A DNA stretch of 64,000 nucleotides from Cryptomeria japonica (taxonomy: Eukaryota > Streptophyta > Pinopsida > Cupressales > Cupressaceae), in the NCBI RefSeq assembly GCF_030272615.1, contig NC_081414.1, positions 912,277,009 to 912,341,008 of the forward strand, read 5' to 3'. Positions within the stretch are counted from its first letter, which is position 1, and each line of letters begins with the position of its first letter. The position numbers and the translations under genes are program-made. Below, piece after piece: positions 33,121-45,840 of the stretch. The notes below the pieces were generated by a model. That model saw only the letters and a program-made list of their open reading frames with translations. It made no database searches and was not told the DNA's origin.

Positions 33121-34829
33121 TTGTTAAATGCATTTCCAAACCTTAATTTTATACTAAATCTCTATTATATAATTTTTTTTTCAAACAATATGTAAGAAAA
33201 TGCTGGTAAGAAGGAAGGGCTGAGGGAGTCTAAAGAAGCACCGACCAACCCACAAAGAAAAGAAGTGAAGTCGATCAATAAATAAAATGGAAAATGCACT
33301 AATTTAGCAAATTCCCAAACAATGCAAACTTCACTTGGTGATCGGATTAAAAACCCTGTCAACAAAATCAATGTGACCTACAATAGTTGGGGAGTCGACA
33401 GATCAACCTTACACTGGCCCTTGTAGAAATGCCAATCAGTAAACAATAAACTACAAAAAAATTCCACTGATATTGGAAACATCAATGTGTAATAAAGACA
33501 ACAAAAAATCAAATGCGACAATACAGTGAAAGACGACCAGGACATGAAAAATGAGACCACACAATTAAATCGAGTCATTACAAGGACTAATAACCTGCAC
33601 AAGTCTATCAATAATCTGCACAAATATCCATAGAAAGAGAAACCCGCTAATAGAAAGCATGTGCACCAAATGAAATGGAGCGATACAATCTGCCCATTAA
33701 AAAATGTGGGTCCTCTACAATTGTAATAGAGCTGATTGCAAATACCCTCGATCCAGGCAAAATAAAATTGTAGCCACACAAATAAAAAACTTCCGACTAG
33801 ATTTGAGAAATCCTTGGATTTGCAGTGTCTTAGAAAACTACCAGATCAGAGAAATGAACTAGAATGAGCTTGCAAATAAGCAAAAGAGTCTGCAACTAAA
33901 CTGATATGCAAATCGAGCCTTCCAATCACAGTGATAAGATGTGTGGTTTGTTGGGCACTGGCGCAAATAACAAATCACAAGCAAAAAATCCATCGCCTTG
34001 TAGCTCCATCTTTATGTTCTATGTCTCTAAAATGAAGGTTACAAAAAATACGTTTGTGGTAATAATTTCATATCATTCTCTACATTCAATACCCATTTAA
34101 TGGGATAAGATTTTTTCAGACTTACTCAAACAACTGGTTACATCTTATTGGATCCGTCTGCCTTTGCATTAAAGAAGAAGATAATATTTTTGACTTTTTG
34201 GATCTTTCTAGTCGTTGCATTAAACAAGAAGATAAGATTTCTGACTTCTTTGGATCTTTGTAGATTTATTTTTTCCCAGCAGAACTATTGACACTATAGA
34301 AAGAAATATATTTTTTCAAATAAAAGAAAAAAAAATCAATTGTATCATGACTGTAGCAAGTATAAGCCAATAGAAGAGAAAATAAATAATTTTAATAAAA
34401 TTATATAAATGTGTAGAAATAAAAGAAATATAGAAATACAATTGAATTTTTTAAATTAAATGATATGATTGGACAAGTAAAAGAAATAAATTGCATCTAA
34501 TGAATGCATAAGAATTCCTGCCTACGGCAGGAACTAATAATACAAAAGACGCATTTCCACAAATTAGATTGAGGTCCACATAAATCTATTTCCATAAATA
34601 AATAATTAAATTCCCACATAAAACTTATTGACCCCAAGTCTTATTCAAATTTTAAGTATTAATAGTTTCTCAATATCCTTGTAACAAATAGTTTTTAAAT
34701 CATTTAATTTTCTAAAAAAATTAACTTTAGTAATTTTTAATTTTTTTTATAATATTATTAAATATAACATTTAAATATATTATTTTTAGTAAATCACAAT
34801 GTGGTATTTGTGTATCCGATTACTTTTAT
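33121..34829. other. Non-coding flank
   Basis: I see no gene. The first 700 bp may be LINE 5' untranslated sequence (minus strand) given its position before ORF1. From about 34100 it is AT-rich, with a local repeat of AAGAAGATAA...TTTTTGGATCTTT near 34170-34260. Confidence 0.4.
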
Positions 34830-34853
34830 ATTGACCCTTCTAGCCTCATCCTA

Positions 34854-36090
34854 GTGGCAAAATGGAAGTCCATTGAATCTTTTTCTATTGATCAAGAGTT
34901 AAAAGATGCCTATGTGTCAAAGCTTAACATGAGACCACTTGTGTATTTCAATGTGGAAGACAAGCTAATTTGGACTAAGGCTAAGTCTGGTTCGTACTCA
35001 GTTAGGGATGGTTATTTGTCTCTTTCCCTTCCCGCATCTATTGATTCCTAGCCCGTTAGACTTTTTTGGCATGAGGCTTGTCTGCCTAAGGCTGGTGCAT
35101 TTGCTTGGCCAGCAGTTTAGGATAGAGTCTTAATGGGTATGAGGCTTGATAAAATTGGCATTACGGTTGCGTTCCCATGTGTGTTGTGTGGTTATTTTTT
35201 GGAATCTCTAGATCATTTCTTTATGCATTGTTCGTTTTCCTCTTACTATTGGTATTGAATTTTCTCTAAGATAGGATGGTCTACGGTCTTGTGTCATGAT
35301 CTTAAATCTCAGTTCCAGCCTTGGCCTCTTCTTTTTTCATCCTCCTTCTATGCTTGTCTATGGATTGTGGCTCCTTCAATTCTCATTTGGTGCATTTGGT
35401 TAGAAAGAAATAATCTTCTTCTTTGTCTGATTTTTTATTTCGACTTAAGAAATCCATTTCGGAGACTACTCTGTCTTACATCTATAAAAAATTGGACCAT
35501 TTGAATTCCTTCTCTCCTTGGGATAATTGGGTTACTAGAAATTGGGAATAATTGAAGGCTTTGCCTTCTCATGGGTATGTGAATAAAACTGTTATTTGTA
35601 AGACTAAGAGGAATGAAGCTAATGGTTTCCTCCTACCAGAGCTAAATTCAAACTTAATTATGATCATTCCTCTAGAGGCAATCCTGGTAAGTCTAGTATT
35701 GGGATTGTCATCTCTAATCATGATGCGAGAGTTGTGAAATCTGCTTGCAAATGTATTGAGGATGGGACGAATAATAATGTAGAGTTATAGGCACTTTCTT
35801 TTGGCTTGGACTTGGCCATATCTCTTAATATTAAGGATATTATCATTGAAGGAGATTCTATGGTTACTTTTCATGCTGTGGCTAATAGAAAATAGGTGTC
35901 TTGGAAATTGCAATATTTGTTAGATAAAGTTCTTGCTCAATTACTATTGTTCAATTCCTACTCTATCACTCATTGTTACGGGGAGGCTAATTATGTGGCC
36001 GACTTTTTGGATAATAAGGCTATTAATGAACAAATACATTATTTAGAAGTGTCGGGTGAAGATCTTCCACCCTTGGCTAGAATCGCTTGA
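34854..36090 (+). pseudogene. LINE ORF2 C-terminus: zinc-binding and RNase H-like domains
   Basis: The zf-RVT part reads WTKAKSGSYSVRDGYLSL, FWHEACLPKAGAFAW, CVLCGYFLESLDHFFMHCSF (Cys/His pattern kept) and WLERNN. The RVT_3 RNase H-like part reads RGNPGKSSIGIV, NNNVEL.ALSFGLDLA, IIEGDSM and HCYGEANYVADFL. The polymerase part of ORF2 is absent. At least four stops (about 35049, 35118, 35788, 35894) and frame changes make it non-functional. Confidence 0.8.
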
Positions 36091-36540
36091 TGCCTTTAAC
36101 TGTTTGGTGTTACCACTCACTTGGGTTTGCAGTTGTTAGTATGGGTGTGGTTGGCATTCCTGATTAGGCTTGTCCTTATTTTGGTATGTCTTGCACATCC
36201 ATGTTGTCTTTTGTTCTCCCATTTTGGTGGTCGCTATACCTTTCTTAATTGTTTTATTTAATATGGCATCTTCGTGCGGTGTACATCTTTTCACACTTGT
36301 GTCGATGCATTTGTTGACTTTCTATTTATGGCATAGATGTCCTTGATGTTAAAACTGGTTGTTCTTATGATTGATGACATACTTTGATTCATGGAATTTT
36401 GGTTGACATTTGGTTTACTTAGCATATTCATCTTATTGGCATACTTGGTTTTGATTCACTTTCAGAGTTGATGTGTATTGGCTGTTCTAATAAGCTTGGT
36501 TTATGTGCAGACAAGGGTTACTTTCTTTGCAGGTGTTGAG

Positions 36541-38768
36541 CTTCAACATTTTTTTTTTTTTTGGTGAAGAGGCACATACATGTTCTATTCATAGTACAGG
36601 TGACAGATTGTATTGGTTCTTTTTGATGGAATGATCTTTTGATACATTTATATACAGTGCAATGCAAGTGATTTATCTCTCTCTCATGGTTATACTTTGT
36701 TGTGCACTCTTATCAGTTGATATATGTCTATGTGTTGTTTCTTATTATAATCTAATATCTTATGCATTTTGTCCTTGATAAGGGCTTAGTATTCTATCAA
36801 TGGTTTCATTGTTAGACTATTAAGGTCTTATTGAGAACACAATTCATAAGTTATTTTCATTCTAATGAGATACAAAACTAGTATTTATCAGGTTGTAAGA
36901 TGTCATTACAAGGTTGTAATTCAGAGAATGTTTCAAGAGGTTTCAATATGGTACTTGAATCACACAATTGTTTTCACTATTGATGATATAAACTATGGTT
37001 TAAATGGTTCATATGGTTCACATATTGTTATATTGTGATCAAGCTTTCTATTTGGTCTATCTTCATTGCTATTCTATTGGACTTAATTGATACATCACAA
37101 TGCATATACCTTGACACTTTATTATTATTATCGAGCTCATTTGTAAAGTTCATATTGACTTGGACTTACATCGACTTGCATAATTGATAACTTTTTATCT
37201 TTTTTTACCGGTCACTTGCATATATGTCAACCTTTCATAGTGAATATATTATTATATACCACATGACCTTTCATTATGGACAATCAACATGTATAATGTT
37301 GTCGAGCTTAGCACGTGGACCGTGACACTATCATAGACAAAATTATGTGGCATTTGAGTTGGCTATCATTGTGTCGGTGGTATTTGTTATTCACATGTTT
37401 TTTTTAATAATGGTTTACCAGACTTGAAATGATGGTTTTATTTCAGCAAAGTATTCGAAGCTGGGAAAAAACAAAACAGGGCAACATCATTTCATTTTGT
37501 TTGCAAAGGGTTTTCAAAACCCTAGCCGTTACTCCCATTTTGTAGAGCCGGTTACCATGGTGATTGGTTTGTCATTATAAATTGAAAAATCAAGGAATGA
37601 ATAGTGGACTGGTTGTTTGACTTGCTCGAGTTGGAAATGGTGGTAATCTAGGCAGTTCTTTTGTTGTTTCTTTTTTGACATTTGGCTGGCCTAACAGAGG
37701 TAATATCGTGACAATATCTATGTCATTTAAAAAAGGAAATTAAAACTGTTTTTCACGCTTTTCTTCTTCAGTTGGAAAGAGGGGAATAACTCTGCATATA
37801 GTCTTTTTGATTTGTTTAAAAAGAAGATGAAAAACAGTTAAGGGTTTTTGTATTCAGTTTGTTTACCTGAGTTAATACAAGGGTTTCGAGTTGTTTCAAG
37901 TGGTTTTGTAAACTGAAAACCGGTTCTTTCATTCTTTGATTGATATAAATGAATGAGTCTTAGCTATCATTTGGTTACATGGGTTATACATATAACAAAG
38001 CAGAGTTTGTAAAAGATTGAAAAGAGTTTTTAAAGAGGGCATTTTTTCTTGTATTGAGACAAATATATTGAGATTATTGTATCTCTTTGATTCTTTATAG
38101 AGATTACTTTCAGATATCACATTTATCATTTGATACTGGTATTCATAGTACATAATGTAATGGGATTTAATGCAAATCATTATATTGTATACTATTAAGG
38201 TTTTGTGATTACAAAAATAATTGCAGTTACAAGATCCTAATAGTTTACTTTGATCATTGAGAAACTTTATAAGGGAGTTGTAGCACCTATGGAAGTTGGT
38301 GCTTTTGATTTTTAGGTGTTGAGTTGGTGCTCTTTGAATGAATAAAAAGGACAATTTATGAGTGGATTTTTATACCCCATGAGGGTTTTTCCACTTAGGA
38401 AAATACCATGTTATATGGTGATCTATTTGTATCTCTATTACAGTCAATGTGCTTAAAGTTCATGTTCATATGCTCATTAATGTAATGCTCTGATAGTTTC
38501 ATTTCTCATCTCACTCTATTAATTTGTTGTTATAAACTACTTGAATGTCTACATGAGTCTTGTGAAAATAAAGCATTGAGAGGAATTGTTCAGTCAACCT
38601 AATATGAACAATTAAACAACGTGATTTAACATGTTTGTGTAAATCATTTATCTATTTGATTTTCTCAATCCAGTATTGTTAAAGATCCTCATTGCATTTT
38701 AAGTCAAAATTTTAATTTGTCTATTACTCTGATTCACCCCCCCTCTCAGAGTAATTCATCTTCCAACA
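36541..38768 (+). repeat. Candidate copia-type LTR inside the LINE region
   Basis: The right end is LTR-like: a CCCCATGAGGGTTTTTCCAC segment, then GATTCACCCCCCCTCTCAGA and terminal CCAACA at 38768, the same layout as the ends of the LTRs of A, C and D. The left border is unclear; a T-run at 36550 is one possibility. The next bases, ATTGGCACTGATAG, weakly resemble a decayed Met PBS, so a truncated element is possible too. No TSD found. Confidence 0.4.
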
Positions 38769-39369
38769 TTATTGGCACTGATAGTTATTTGGAAATGATT
38801 CTCACATTGGTACTTTTGCTTCCTACTTTATTCTTTGTTTTTTGAGAAATGATGAATTGTGATGGATTATTGATTACCTCTTTCTTGTCACATTCTTTCC
38901 TTGTGTGAAGTTGGTCATCATTTTTTTGGTGCTTCGCGAATTTTGATGACTTTTCCTATCATCGATTATTCTCATTTTGATATCGTGGCAGATTTCATAC
39001 TGCCTCTTGTGTTCTTACAGAGTTTTGTTTAATGTGGACATGCTTACTTAATAAAGCCCGATGTTGTGGTTGTCCTTACAATGATTTTTGATATGGACAT
39101 TGATGTTTTTCTGATGGATAGATGTGTGCAAATATTTTTTTTGTTGTTATCTACGAATCGGTATGACTGTCGATTCATGGGTAATATGGATCTTATCACC
39201 TGATATTTTTTGAGTGTTATGCTCCAGTCTGCTCATGATTATTTCTCATGCTGTATCTTGTGTCGTTTATCCTGAGGATCTTAGTCTTTATGGTAAGAGA
39301 TTTGGGAGGATGGTTGTTATCTATTTATTTTAATTCTTCATTTCTATTATTTGGCTATTTCTTGCTCTC

Positions 39370-40011
39370 ATGTCGACGACCGGCTATTCTGGGTGGTATA
39401 GGATTACATTGCCCACTAAATTCAGTGATTTTCGAGATTGTTTTGCTTTTGACAATGAGAAGCTTGGCAAGTTATTTAATTTATACTCTTTGGAGGTTCC
39501 TCATGCAATTCATAAGGTGGTGGGTAAGTTTTGGCTGGTAGAAAATGCAAGTTCTTTCCAATCTGAGGTGGCTTCTCGGTTTACTCCTATTTGTATGGAT
39601 ATCCTTATGGATGCTCCTCTGGTTTGGGTTCGATCAGATGCATTCATTCTTCCCTCCTTCTACTTTGCTAATGATTTGGATTTTTCTTTGTCTCATTATC
39701 ATTTTGACTTTGGTTTGTTTCCTTATGGTAGTTTCCTACCTATTACTATGCTAGTTGTTAATGGTTGGTCTGGAGATTTGTTGTTTGTGATCAGGTGTGG
39801 CTTGTTTGGTGACAATTATGATGATAACCTGCTGGATTTGGAGGCACTTATTGAGCATATCCCGCCTTGCATTTTGGCTGGAGCATTAGGTGTCTTTACG
39901 TGGATTCATTTCCTTCTGGAAACCATGGCCACAATCACCTCTTCTCCATGTGTTGTTGAGCCTGTGCAAATTGTTCCTCTAGACTTGGTGGAGGATTACA
40001 CCGTTGTGTGA
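39370..40011 (+). CDS. Hypothetical 213-codon open frame in LINE 3' region
   Basis: Open frame of 213 codons starting at an ATG in T-rich DNA upstream of the LINE 3' end. I recognise no domain. The predicted protein is rich in Phe, Leu and Asp and has no obvious signal peptide. It may be a chance frame in 3' untranslated LINE DNA or an unrecognised LINE-borne product. Confidence 0.2.
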   Translation: MSTTGYSGWYRITLPTKFSDFRDCFAFDNEKLGKLFNLYSLEVPHAIHKVVGKFWLVENASSFQSEVASRFTPICMDILMDAPLVWVRSDAFILPSFYFANDLDFSLSHYHFDFGLFPYGSFLPITMLVVNGWSGDLLFVIRCGLFGDNYDDNLLDLEALIEHIPPCILAGALGVFTWIHFLLETMATITSSPCVVEPVQIVPLDLVEDYTVV

Positions 40012-40388
40012 GTCGATGGTTTTCCCTCTCTCTTATGGTTCTTGGGTTTCTTTATTCTAGGTAAGAGAAGGTCTTTGGTTATGTTATTCTTCTTGGAGGC
40101 ATACTTTGTGTATAATCTAGACCTTTTGCCAGATTGGGGATTTTTCTCCTATTGTATGGGTTCATGGGTTGGTCTTGCACATTGCTGCAATATTTTCATG
40201 TCAGCTTGTTGGGGTGTTTTTGTATACGAAAATGTGTTGTTTTGATGTAATCTTGTAATTGAGCTACAACCAGAGGATTTCTTCCTCATTCTTTTCTGCT
40301 GATATGCTCTTTTGAACCAGGTTCCATGTAAATTTTTACACTTATTTAATAAAAGTTCAGTGGCTTTGCCACTTTTATCAAAGAAAAA

Positions 40389-40906
40389 AATAAATTATTT
40401 TTTAAATTACAACTATTATTTTTCTATTTGATTTTATTTTAATTTTGAAAAAAAAAATCTCTTTACAATATTTGAGTTGTTTTACTATTGTTTTATAAAT
40501 AATAAACTATGAACTTCCATTGTTATTTTTTATTGTTTATCCAAAATCACTTTTTTGATTGGTATGATCTTCTTTGAATTTTAATTATACTTTATAACAA
40601 AAATATTTAAATATGATTATTAGGAAATTAACTTTAATTAAATAAATATAAAATTTTCATAACAAGAACACTTTTAGATTCAGTTAAATGCATTTTAATA
40701 TGAAATTTAAATTTTAATGTTGAAAAAAGACACAATTAAGAATTACGTTTAATAACATTTTTCTTATCATTTAAAATTTAAATTTTAATGTTGAAAAAAG
40801 ACACAATCAAGAATTAAGTTCAATAACATTTTTCTTATCACAATTATATATCTCAAATTGTAGTTTTAATATTAAAATATTTTAAAAAATAAGCTAAATC
40901 AAATTC

Positions 40907-40984
<78 letters not shown>

Positions 40985-41070
40985 TAATTCAAACTTTCTC
41001 TCACAATTTTATTGTTTTGCAAGAACAAAAATGTCATCAAATACATATATTTAAAAAATAATATATCTTT
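40389..41070. other. AT-rich spacer with tandem duplication and (AT)n
   Basis: No gene. A 71-bp unit starting AAATTTAAATTTTAATG is duplicated at 40703-40773 and 40774-40840. A pure (AT) microsatellite of about 70 bp occupies 40909-40979. Confidence 0.8.
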
Positions 41071-41730
41071 GGGATGACCCCACAACGTAGTAAGTCACGA
41101 GCTAGGCGGTCATGAGTTCAAAGCCTATGCTCTTCATCTTGTAGGAACAAATAAAAGGAGGACTATGCACACCCATGAAAAGGCACATGCTGGCAGATCT
41201 ACATTCCATTGGACCTGGTACCACTCACTGGAAGGGAGTCTGTCAGCCTTGCCATCATCAATTGATATGGTGGCGAGAATTGATATTGTCAAATGTGGCC
41301 TCATTTCCACTAGCTAATGTGGAGAAGAGAGCTTAGTGGATGGCAACCCCTACATGCAAAAATGTAGTGGTAAGGAGATAGAAACTTGCATGTGGAAGAC
41401 AAAGAGATAAGGAGATAGACACTTGCGTGCGGAAGACGAAGAGATAAGGAGATAGACACCTGTTCCCAGAAGATGAAGAGATAAGGAGCTACATGTGTGC
41501 TGCAACAAAGAGATAAGGTGATGCCTATGCATGGTGATGGAGATATAAGGACGAGCTACCATGCACGTGAAACAAAGTGATAAGGTGGAGATGCCAAGCA
41601 CACACAACGACAAAAACATCTCTAAGGATGAGGAACCTAAAAAATGTGGCCTCACTAGTTCATAGCTCCAGTCAAAAGTGTAAATGGCTTTGACCCCTTA
41701 CTGATCAAAATAAATAAATAAATAAAATAA
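41071..41730 (+). mobile_element. tRNA-headed SINE-like element
   Basis: The head GGGATGACCCCACAACGTAG is followed by a B-box-like GAGTTCAAAGCC at 41114-41125, as in tRNA-derived SINEs. The body has imperfect repeats of about 40 bp built on AAGAGATAAGGAG (41360-41600). The tail GGCTTTGACCCC...TGATCAAAATAAATAAATAAA resembles the LINE 3' end at about 40350-40388. AAAATAATATA stands shortly before the head and just after the tail, a possible TSD. Length (about 660 bp) is large for a SINE. Confidence 0.5.
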
Positions 41731-41890
41731 TATAAATCAAATACATATATTCAAATAATTTAATATTTTTATTCTATAATTTCTTTATAGTTATTCAAAA
41801 TCTCTCACACAATTGTATTTTTTTGCAACAACAAAAATGTTATCAAATACAAATATTTAAAAAATAAAATAATATCTAAAAAATAATATA

Positions 41891-41930
<40 letters not shown>

Positions 41931-42378
41931 ATGATTTAAAAAAAAAAATATAAATAAAAGACATATATTAAAATAATTTTAATAATATTTTTGGCTAAGA
42001 GGTAAGTGAAATTAGGGCACATATACCTTGCAATAGTGCCTTAAAATTTGGAAGATGCACGCATAGCATTTACTCCACTTTGTAGACTTCCATAATTATT
42101 ATTACTATATATAGTTTAGTCACATAAACAAAGATTATTGCATTTTTATGATTCATTAAGGTTAGTGAAGGGTTTTAGAACTAAGTGAATTAAGATAGTT
42201 TTATAAGGTGTGATAAAGCTATTCAAATTTATCTACTAGGTGTGGGACCGAGGAGACCTGACGACATAAAATGACTTGTGGCAGTGGCATATGATATCTT
42301 TCCATTGCATCGACTTGTATGATTTTTGGGCATTTGATATGTGTTCAAACTTCTTCATATGAATTTTTATTTTATTTA
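41731..42378. other. AT-rich spacer
   Basis: No gene. A diverged copy of the 41000-41060 sequence (TTGCAACAACAAAAATGTTA, AAATATTTAAAAAATAA) lies at about 41815-41870, and a second (AT)n tract at about 41895-41924. Confidence 0.6.
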
Positions 42379-42533
42379 TGTAGATATTTGTTTTTGTTGA
42401 ATTTTATATTTATTTATTTACCATTTATCTAGCTATTAATTAAATTCACATTTAACTAATCCTTTCCTCTTTTTCAACTATTAATTAAATTAACATTTAA
42501 CTAATTCATCCCAAACCCCTTCTTCTTTTAATT

Positions 42534-42997
42534 TGTTGGTGTAAATAATTATTCATCTTGGATATTATTACACCTTACTTAAGTTTACTTAGGAAATGCA
42601 TTTCATAGTAGTTTGGGTATGAGACACTTGGGTGTTTGTGCCACATTGGGATAGTGTGTGTAGGAGAATTTCCACCTTTTATGGTGTGATCTTGTTGTTA
42701 CACTCCACATTCAGTGGGTGATCCACCTCATGTGGACTATTATATTGTTTCTCCTACCTACCCACACCTATTTCCTACCTACCCTTGTTTCTTATAGAGC
42801 CACATGTCATGTTTGTGTGCTCACATATCCATATAGCCTTGCCTATATAAGGAAGCTCATATTCATTGTATGTAACATCGATTGATGATCCAGTTGATCA
42901 GTATTTTCTCTTGATAGAATACAGTTTATTTCTATCATATATTTTGTCTCTCTTATTTGTGCTTTCCATTGCCTCTTGATCTTGGCAAAATCTCACA
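42534..42997 (+). mobile_element. 464-bp solo LTR in element E LTR
   Basis: TGTTGGTGTAAATAATT ... AAATCTCACA, flanked by TAATT (42529-42533, 42998-43002). It has its own TATA-like GCCTATATAAGGAAGC near 42842. No PBS or coding region follows, so it is a recombined solo LTR. Confidence 0.8.
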
Positions 42998-43748
42998 TAA
43001 TTAAATTAATTATTTAATTTATTTAAATTAATTCACCTAGCCAAATTCAGACTATTAATTAAATAAATAAATCCTATTTATTTAATTAAATCCCCTTCCA
43101 TATTTAATTAAACTCACATTTAATTAAATCCTCCCCTCTCATTTAAATAAATTAATATTTATTTAAAATCCTAAACATCTATCCTACTTGCATTCTCCTA
43201 CAAACTCACTTGCACACTAACCCTTCATCTAGATTCTTCTAAACCCTTCTAACTAGCCTAAATCCTTCTTCTAAACATGTGCACATTCCTAAACTAAGGA
43301 TTAGGAAGGAGTCACTTCTCAAAAGCATTAAAAGCTTTCTCCCTTCCACAAGTTAACCTCCAAAGTCTTCCTAAGCCTTAAAGGCTAACTCACCTTTGAC
43401 CCTTGGTTAGAGACTTTTCCTCTAACTTAACCATTCATTTAACCCCAAAGTCTCTTCAAGCATTCATTTTTTTGACCATGTTTATCCTTTAGACCTTGCA
43501 TAAGAGTTTTCCCCTTGGATAAAATCTTTATCCACTAACTTAACCCTAACCAAACCCCCTAGGGTAACCATCATGTCTCCTCAGGCATCTAATGCCTCTT
43601 CCCTCTCCTCTGAAGCCTCATCATGATGACACTTGTCAACATATGACTGGTTTGAAAGTATCACATGGATTGAGAATCATGCCTCTCTCATCCAATCCTA
43701 GCCCTTGCTAAATAAATTCAATGTTAGCCCTCCAATCGCCTATTTCTT

Positions 43749-43758
43749 CTATAAATAG
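43749..43758 (+). promoter_or_regulatory. TATA box of element E LTR
   Basis: CTATAAATAG, identical to the TATA box of the B LTR and followed by a similar GGCTCATCCTC stretch. Confidence 0.7.
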
Positions 43759-44255
43759 GGCTCATCCTCTCATTATCAAGGTGCTACAGACTTTGTTCTC
43801 TCATTATCAAGGTTCTTTTATTATCAAGATACACAAGTCTCCCTCAATAATTTTAGATCATAATCATATTAGCATAGCAATCATGATCATGTTAGCATCT
43901 TAGTTTCATTATCAATAGCATATTAATCTTATAAGCATATCATTTCCATGATCTTAGATTCATCCTGGCAAGATTTAACATTATCATAATAGATCTTAGT
44001 TTCATAAGCATATAGATCAATTTATCATAGCACTCACCCTTTGAGTTGTCATTCTAAGAGTCAATTGCTTAATGATCTAATCTAGCAAGAACCATGACTT
44101 GAGGAATCCTTAGAGATAGAATACAATGGAACGATTTTAAATAGGATAGTTGCTTAATTCATTTTATCAATTCAATCCTTTTACATGTAATTTTTCATTG
44201 GTGTGTAACTTAACATTTTGATTGTTTGACAGTCACACTTCCGTGCACACATTTT

Positions 44256-44274
44256 TGGCATTCACTGTGGGGCC
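44256..44274 (+). other. Element E primer binding site
   Basis: TGGCATTCACTGTGGGGCC lies four bases after the LTR end, the same place and a decayed form of the B site. Confidence 0.65.
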
Positions 44275-44361
44275 TACCCCCAATATTTCTAACAATTTGT
44301 GAGCAGGTTTAAGTACAGGTTTTTGGTAGAACACCAAAATGGAGCATTGGATTCACACAGT

Positions 44362-44620
44362 GGCACATATAGCATACCTTTTAGCACATAGGAGGTCCAA
44401 AGCAACACATAGGATTTCTAGAGAAGCACATCTAGAAACAACCTCAATGCATTATTCCTTCTTCTCTATCTTTCTTTCTTTGGTGCATAGACTTATCAAC
44501 TTAGCACATAGAAGACTTTAAATAGCGCATAGAGGCCTTTTTTAGCTCTTTGGTGGCAAAATTTAGCATTTTTAGTACTGTAGCGCATTGGTTCTCTGTT
44601 TTAGCGCATTTGTAAAAAAT
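44362..44620 (+). repeat. TAGCGCAT-type array, element E cluster 1
   Basis: About ten decayed copies (TAGCACAT, TAGCGCAT) just after the PBS, matching the position of cluster 1 in B. CG in the motif is often changed to CA, consistent with methylcytosine decay. Confidence 0.65.
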
Positions 44621-45165
44621 AGAGATTAAAAAAATTGTAATGCCAAAGAAAAATTTAGGCTTGTGAGCCCACATTATTGACTAATATTTCAAAGGGTTTT
44701 GCAGGTGCTAACTTTTCTTGTAGGTTCAAGGGAGGTAGATTTAGTTTTTAGTTAACTTTTGTTTCAAGTTTTCTTTTTTGTTACAAAAATCTTAAAAAGA
44801 GATTACCTTTCATTTTGCAAAAGGTTTTAAAAATAATCACACAGTTCATTTGGTAAAAAATGAAATGAATCTCACTTTTTCTTTGGTGTTATAAAAAGAA
44901 CCTTAATTTTCCTTTCTTGCAAAAGGTTAAAAAGAACAACAAAGGAACCTTTATTTTTGCAAATAGCTCACACTTATCTTAATGCAAATTAAAAAGAACA
45001 AGTAGGTTCTATTTTCTTGTTACAAAAGGGTAAAATGAACAACCCACACTTCATTTGCAAGGTAAAAAGAACAAGCCACATTTCCATTCTTGCAAAGTTT
45101 TTCAAGTTCTTAAGTTCATTATTGTAAATTTTTGGCTAAAAAAGAAACACTTCATTTTGTTATCT

Positions 45166-45840
45166 TGGTCAAAAAACACCATGGTTTTTTGGAGCAACAT
45201 CTCCAAGTAGAAAGTAGGTCACATTGCAATGATGGGATAAAAAGAATAAATCATATCTGCTTTGTCTTGTGATAGGCTTATGCTCTCCCCTTAATTTGGT
45301 GATCAAAACACCAAACTCGCTTTTCTTTTTTTTTGCAATTAGGATAAATCCTTTAGTAGGCTTGTCCTCCCAAGATACCCATAAAGTCGGTGAGAGGGGA
45401 ACGACTAACGCCAAGTATTCCAACCCACTATAACCAAATGTGGATTGTGATAAAAATCACATCCAACGGTAGCGTGCATTGATAGCCTTCCCCCATTATC
45501 CTTAAAATACGTAAAGAATTTGTTCTAAAGGTTGGGAAGCCTCTTAAGGGATTTTATCATTGATGTACCAAAAAATCCCCTTATTACGAGATTTAAAAGT
45601 AGGAGCCAAGCTAAGCCAGTTATCCAAACATTTTTAATATCTCAGTGCAAGGGTGGGGAAGAATCCACCCCCAAGACACTCACCATACATCTCCCAAGAA
45701 AATGATCCAATTAAGAAGCAATTCTCTTTGGTTCAACTTTTGGAAAAAGGTAAAAAAATGAGTGCACCCTCGGGTGTGACAAGGTTGTTTGAGATGAAAG
45801 AGTATCAAGATGTGAGCTGTGATATTATTGATGACCTTTG
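45166..45840 (+). other. Conserved leader block of element E
   Basis: Aligns with about 3420-4160 of B. Shared pieces include GGAGCAACATCTCCA, TTCCAACCCACTATAA, TAGCCTTCCCCCA, ATACGTAAAG, TTGTTCTAAAGGTTGGGAAG and AGTGCAAGGGTGGGGAAGAA. No frame is conserved between the two, so it is more likely RNA or DNA signal than coding. Confidence 0.65.

Larger units (their letters stand above)
34830..40388 (+). mobile_element. 5'-truncated LINE with inserted LTR
   Basis: Begins within ORF2 C-terminal coding sequence. It ends in a LINE-like 3' terminus, AATAAAAGTTCAGTGGCTTT then GCCACTTTTATCAAAG and an A-run at about 40382. Loss of the 5' end is typical of LINE insertion. The span is long because LTR-like DNA (up to 38768) interrupts it. 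Continuity across that insertion is inferred from similar T-rich composition and not proved. Confidence 0.55.
42379..44251 (+). repeat. Element E 5' LTR with nested solo LTR
   Basis: Starts TGTAGATA (B: TGTAGACG) and ends GCACACA (B: GCATACA). It shares the AT-rich TTTAATTAAAT section, the CTTCTAACTAGCCTAAATCC-type section and the TATA region with the B LTR. Without the 464-bp insert and TSD it is about 1.4 kb, close to the 1493 bp of B. Confidence 0.78.

Noticed and set aside
33378-33779. 133-codon hydrophobic minus-strand frame
   Set aside because: T-rich composition gives Phe/Leu/Cys-rich frames by chance; it lies in likely LINE 5' UTR and has no domain.
37929-38354. 141-codon minus-strand frame
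   Set aside because: Lies within LTR-like sequence on the opposite strand; no domain.
36433-38777. TTATTGGCA on both sides of the LTR-like region as a TSD
   Set aside because: Nine bases is too long for an LTR element, and no TG start follows the left copy; probably coincidence.
41071-41130. A tRNA gene
   Set aside because: Only a B-box-like site and a partial head are present; no cloverleaf can be closed, and the context fits a SINE head.
41350-41655. 101-codon minus-strand frame in the SINE-like body
   Set aside because: Translation of the internal repeats (LSPYLFV-like), no independent support.
44339-44521. Small frame after the PBS of element E
   Set aside because: It is the translation of the TAGCACAT-type array (repeated Ala-His), not a gene.
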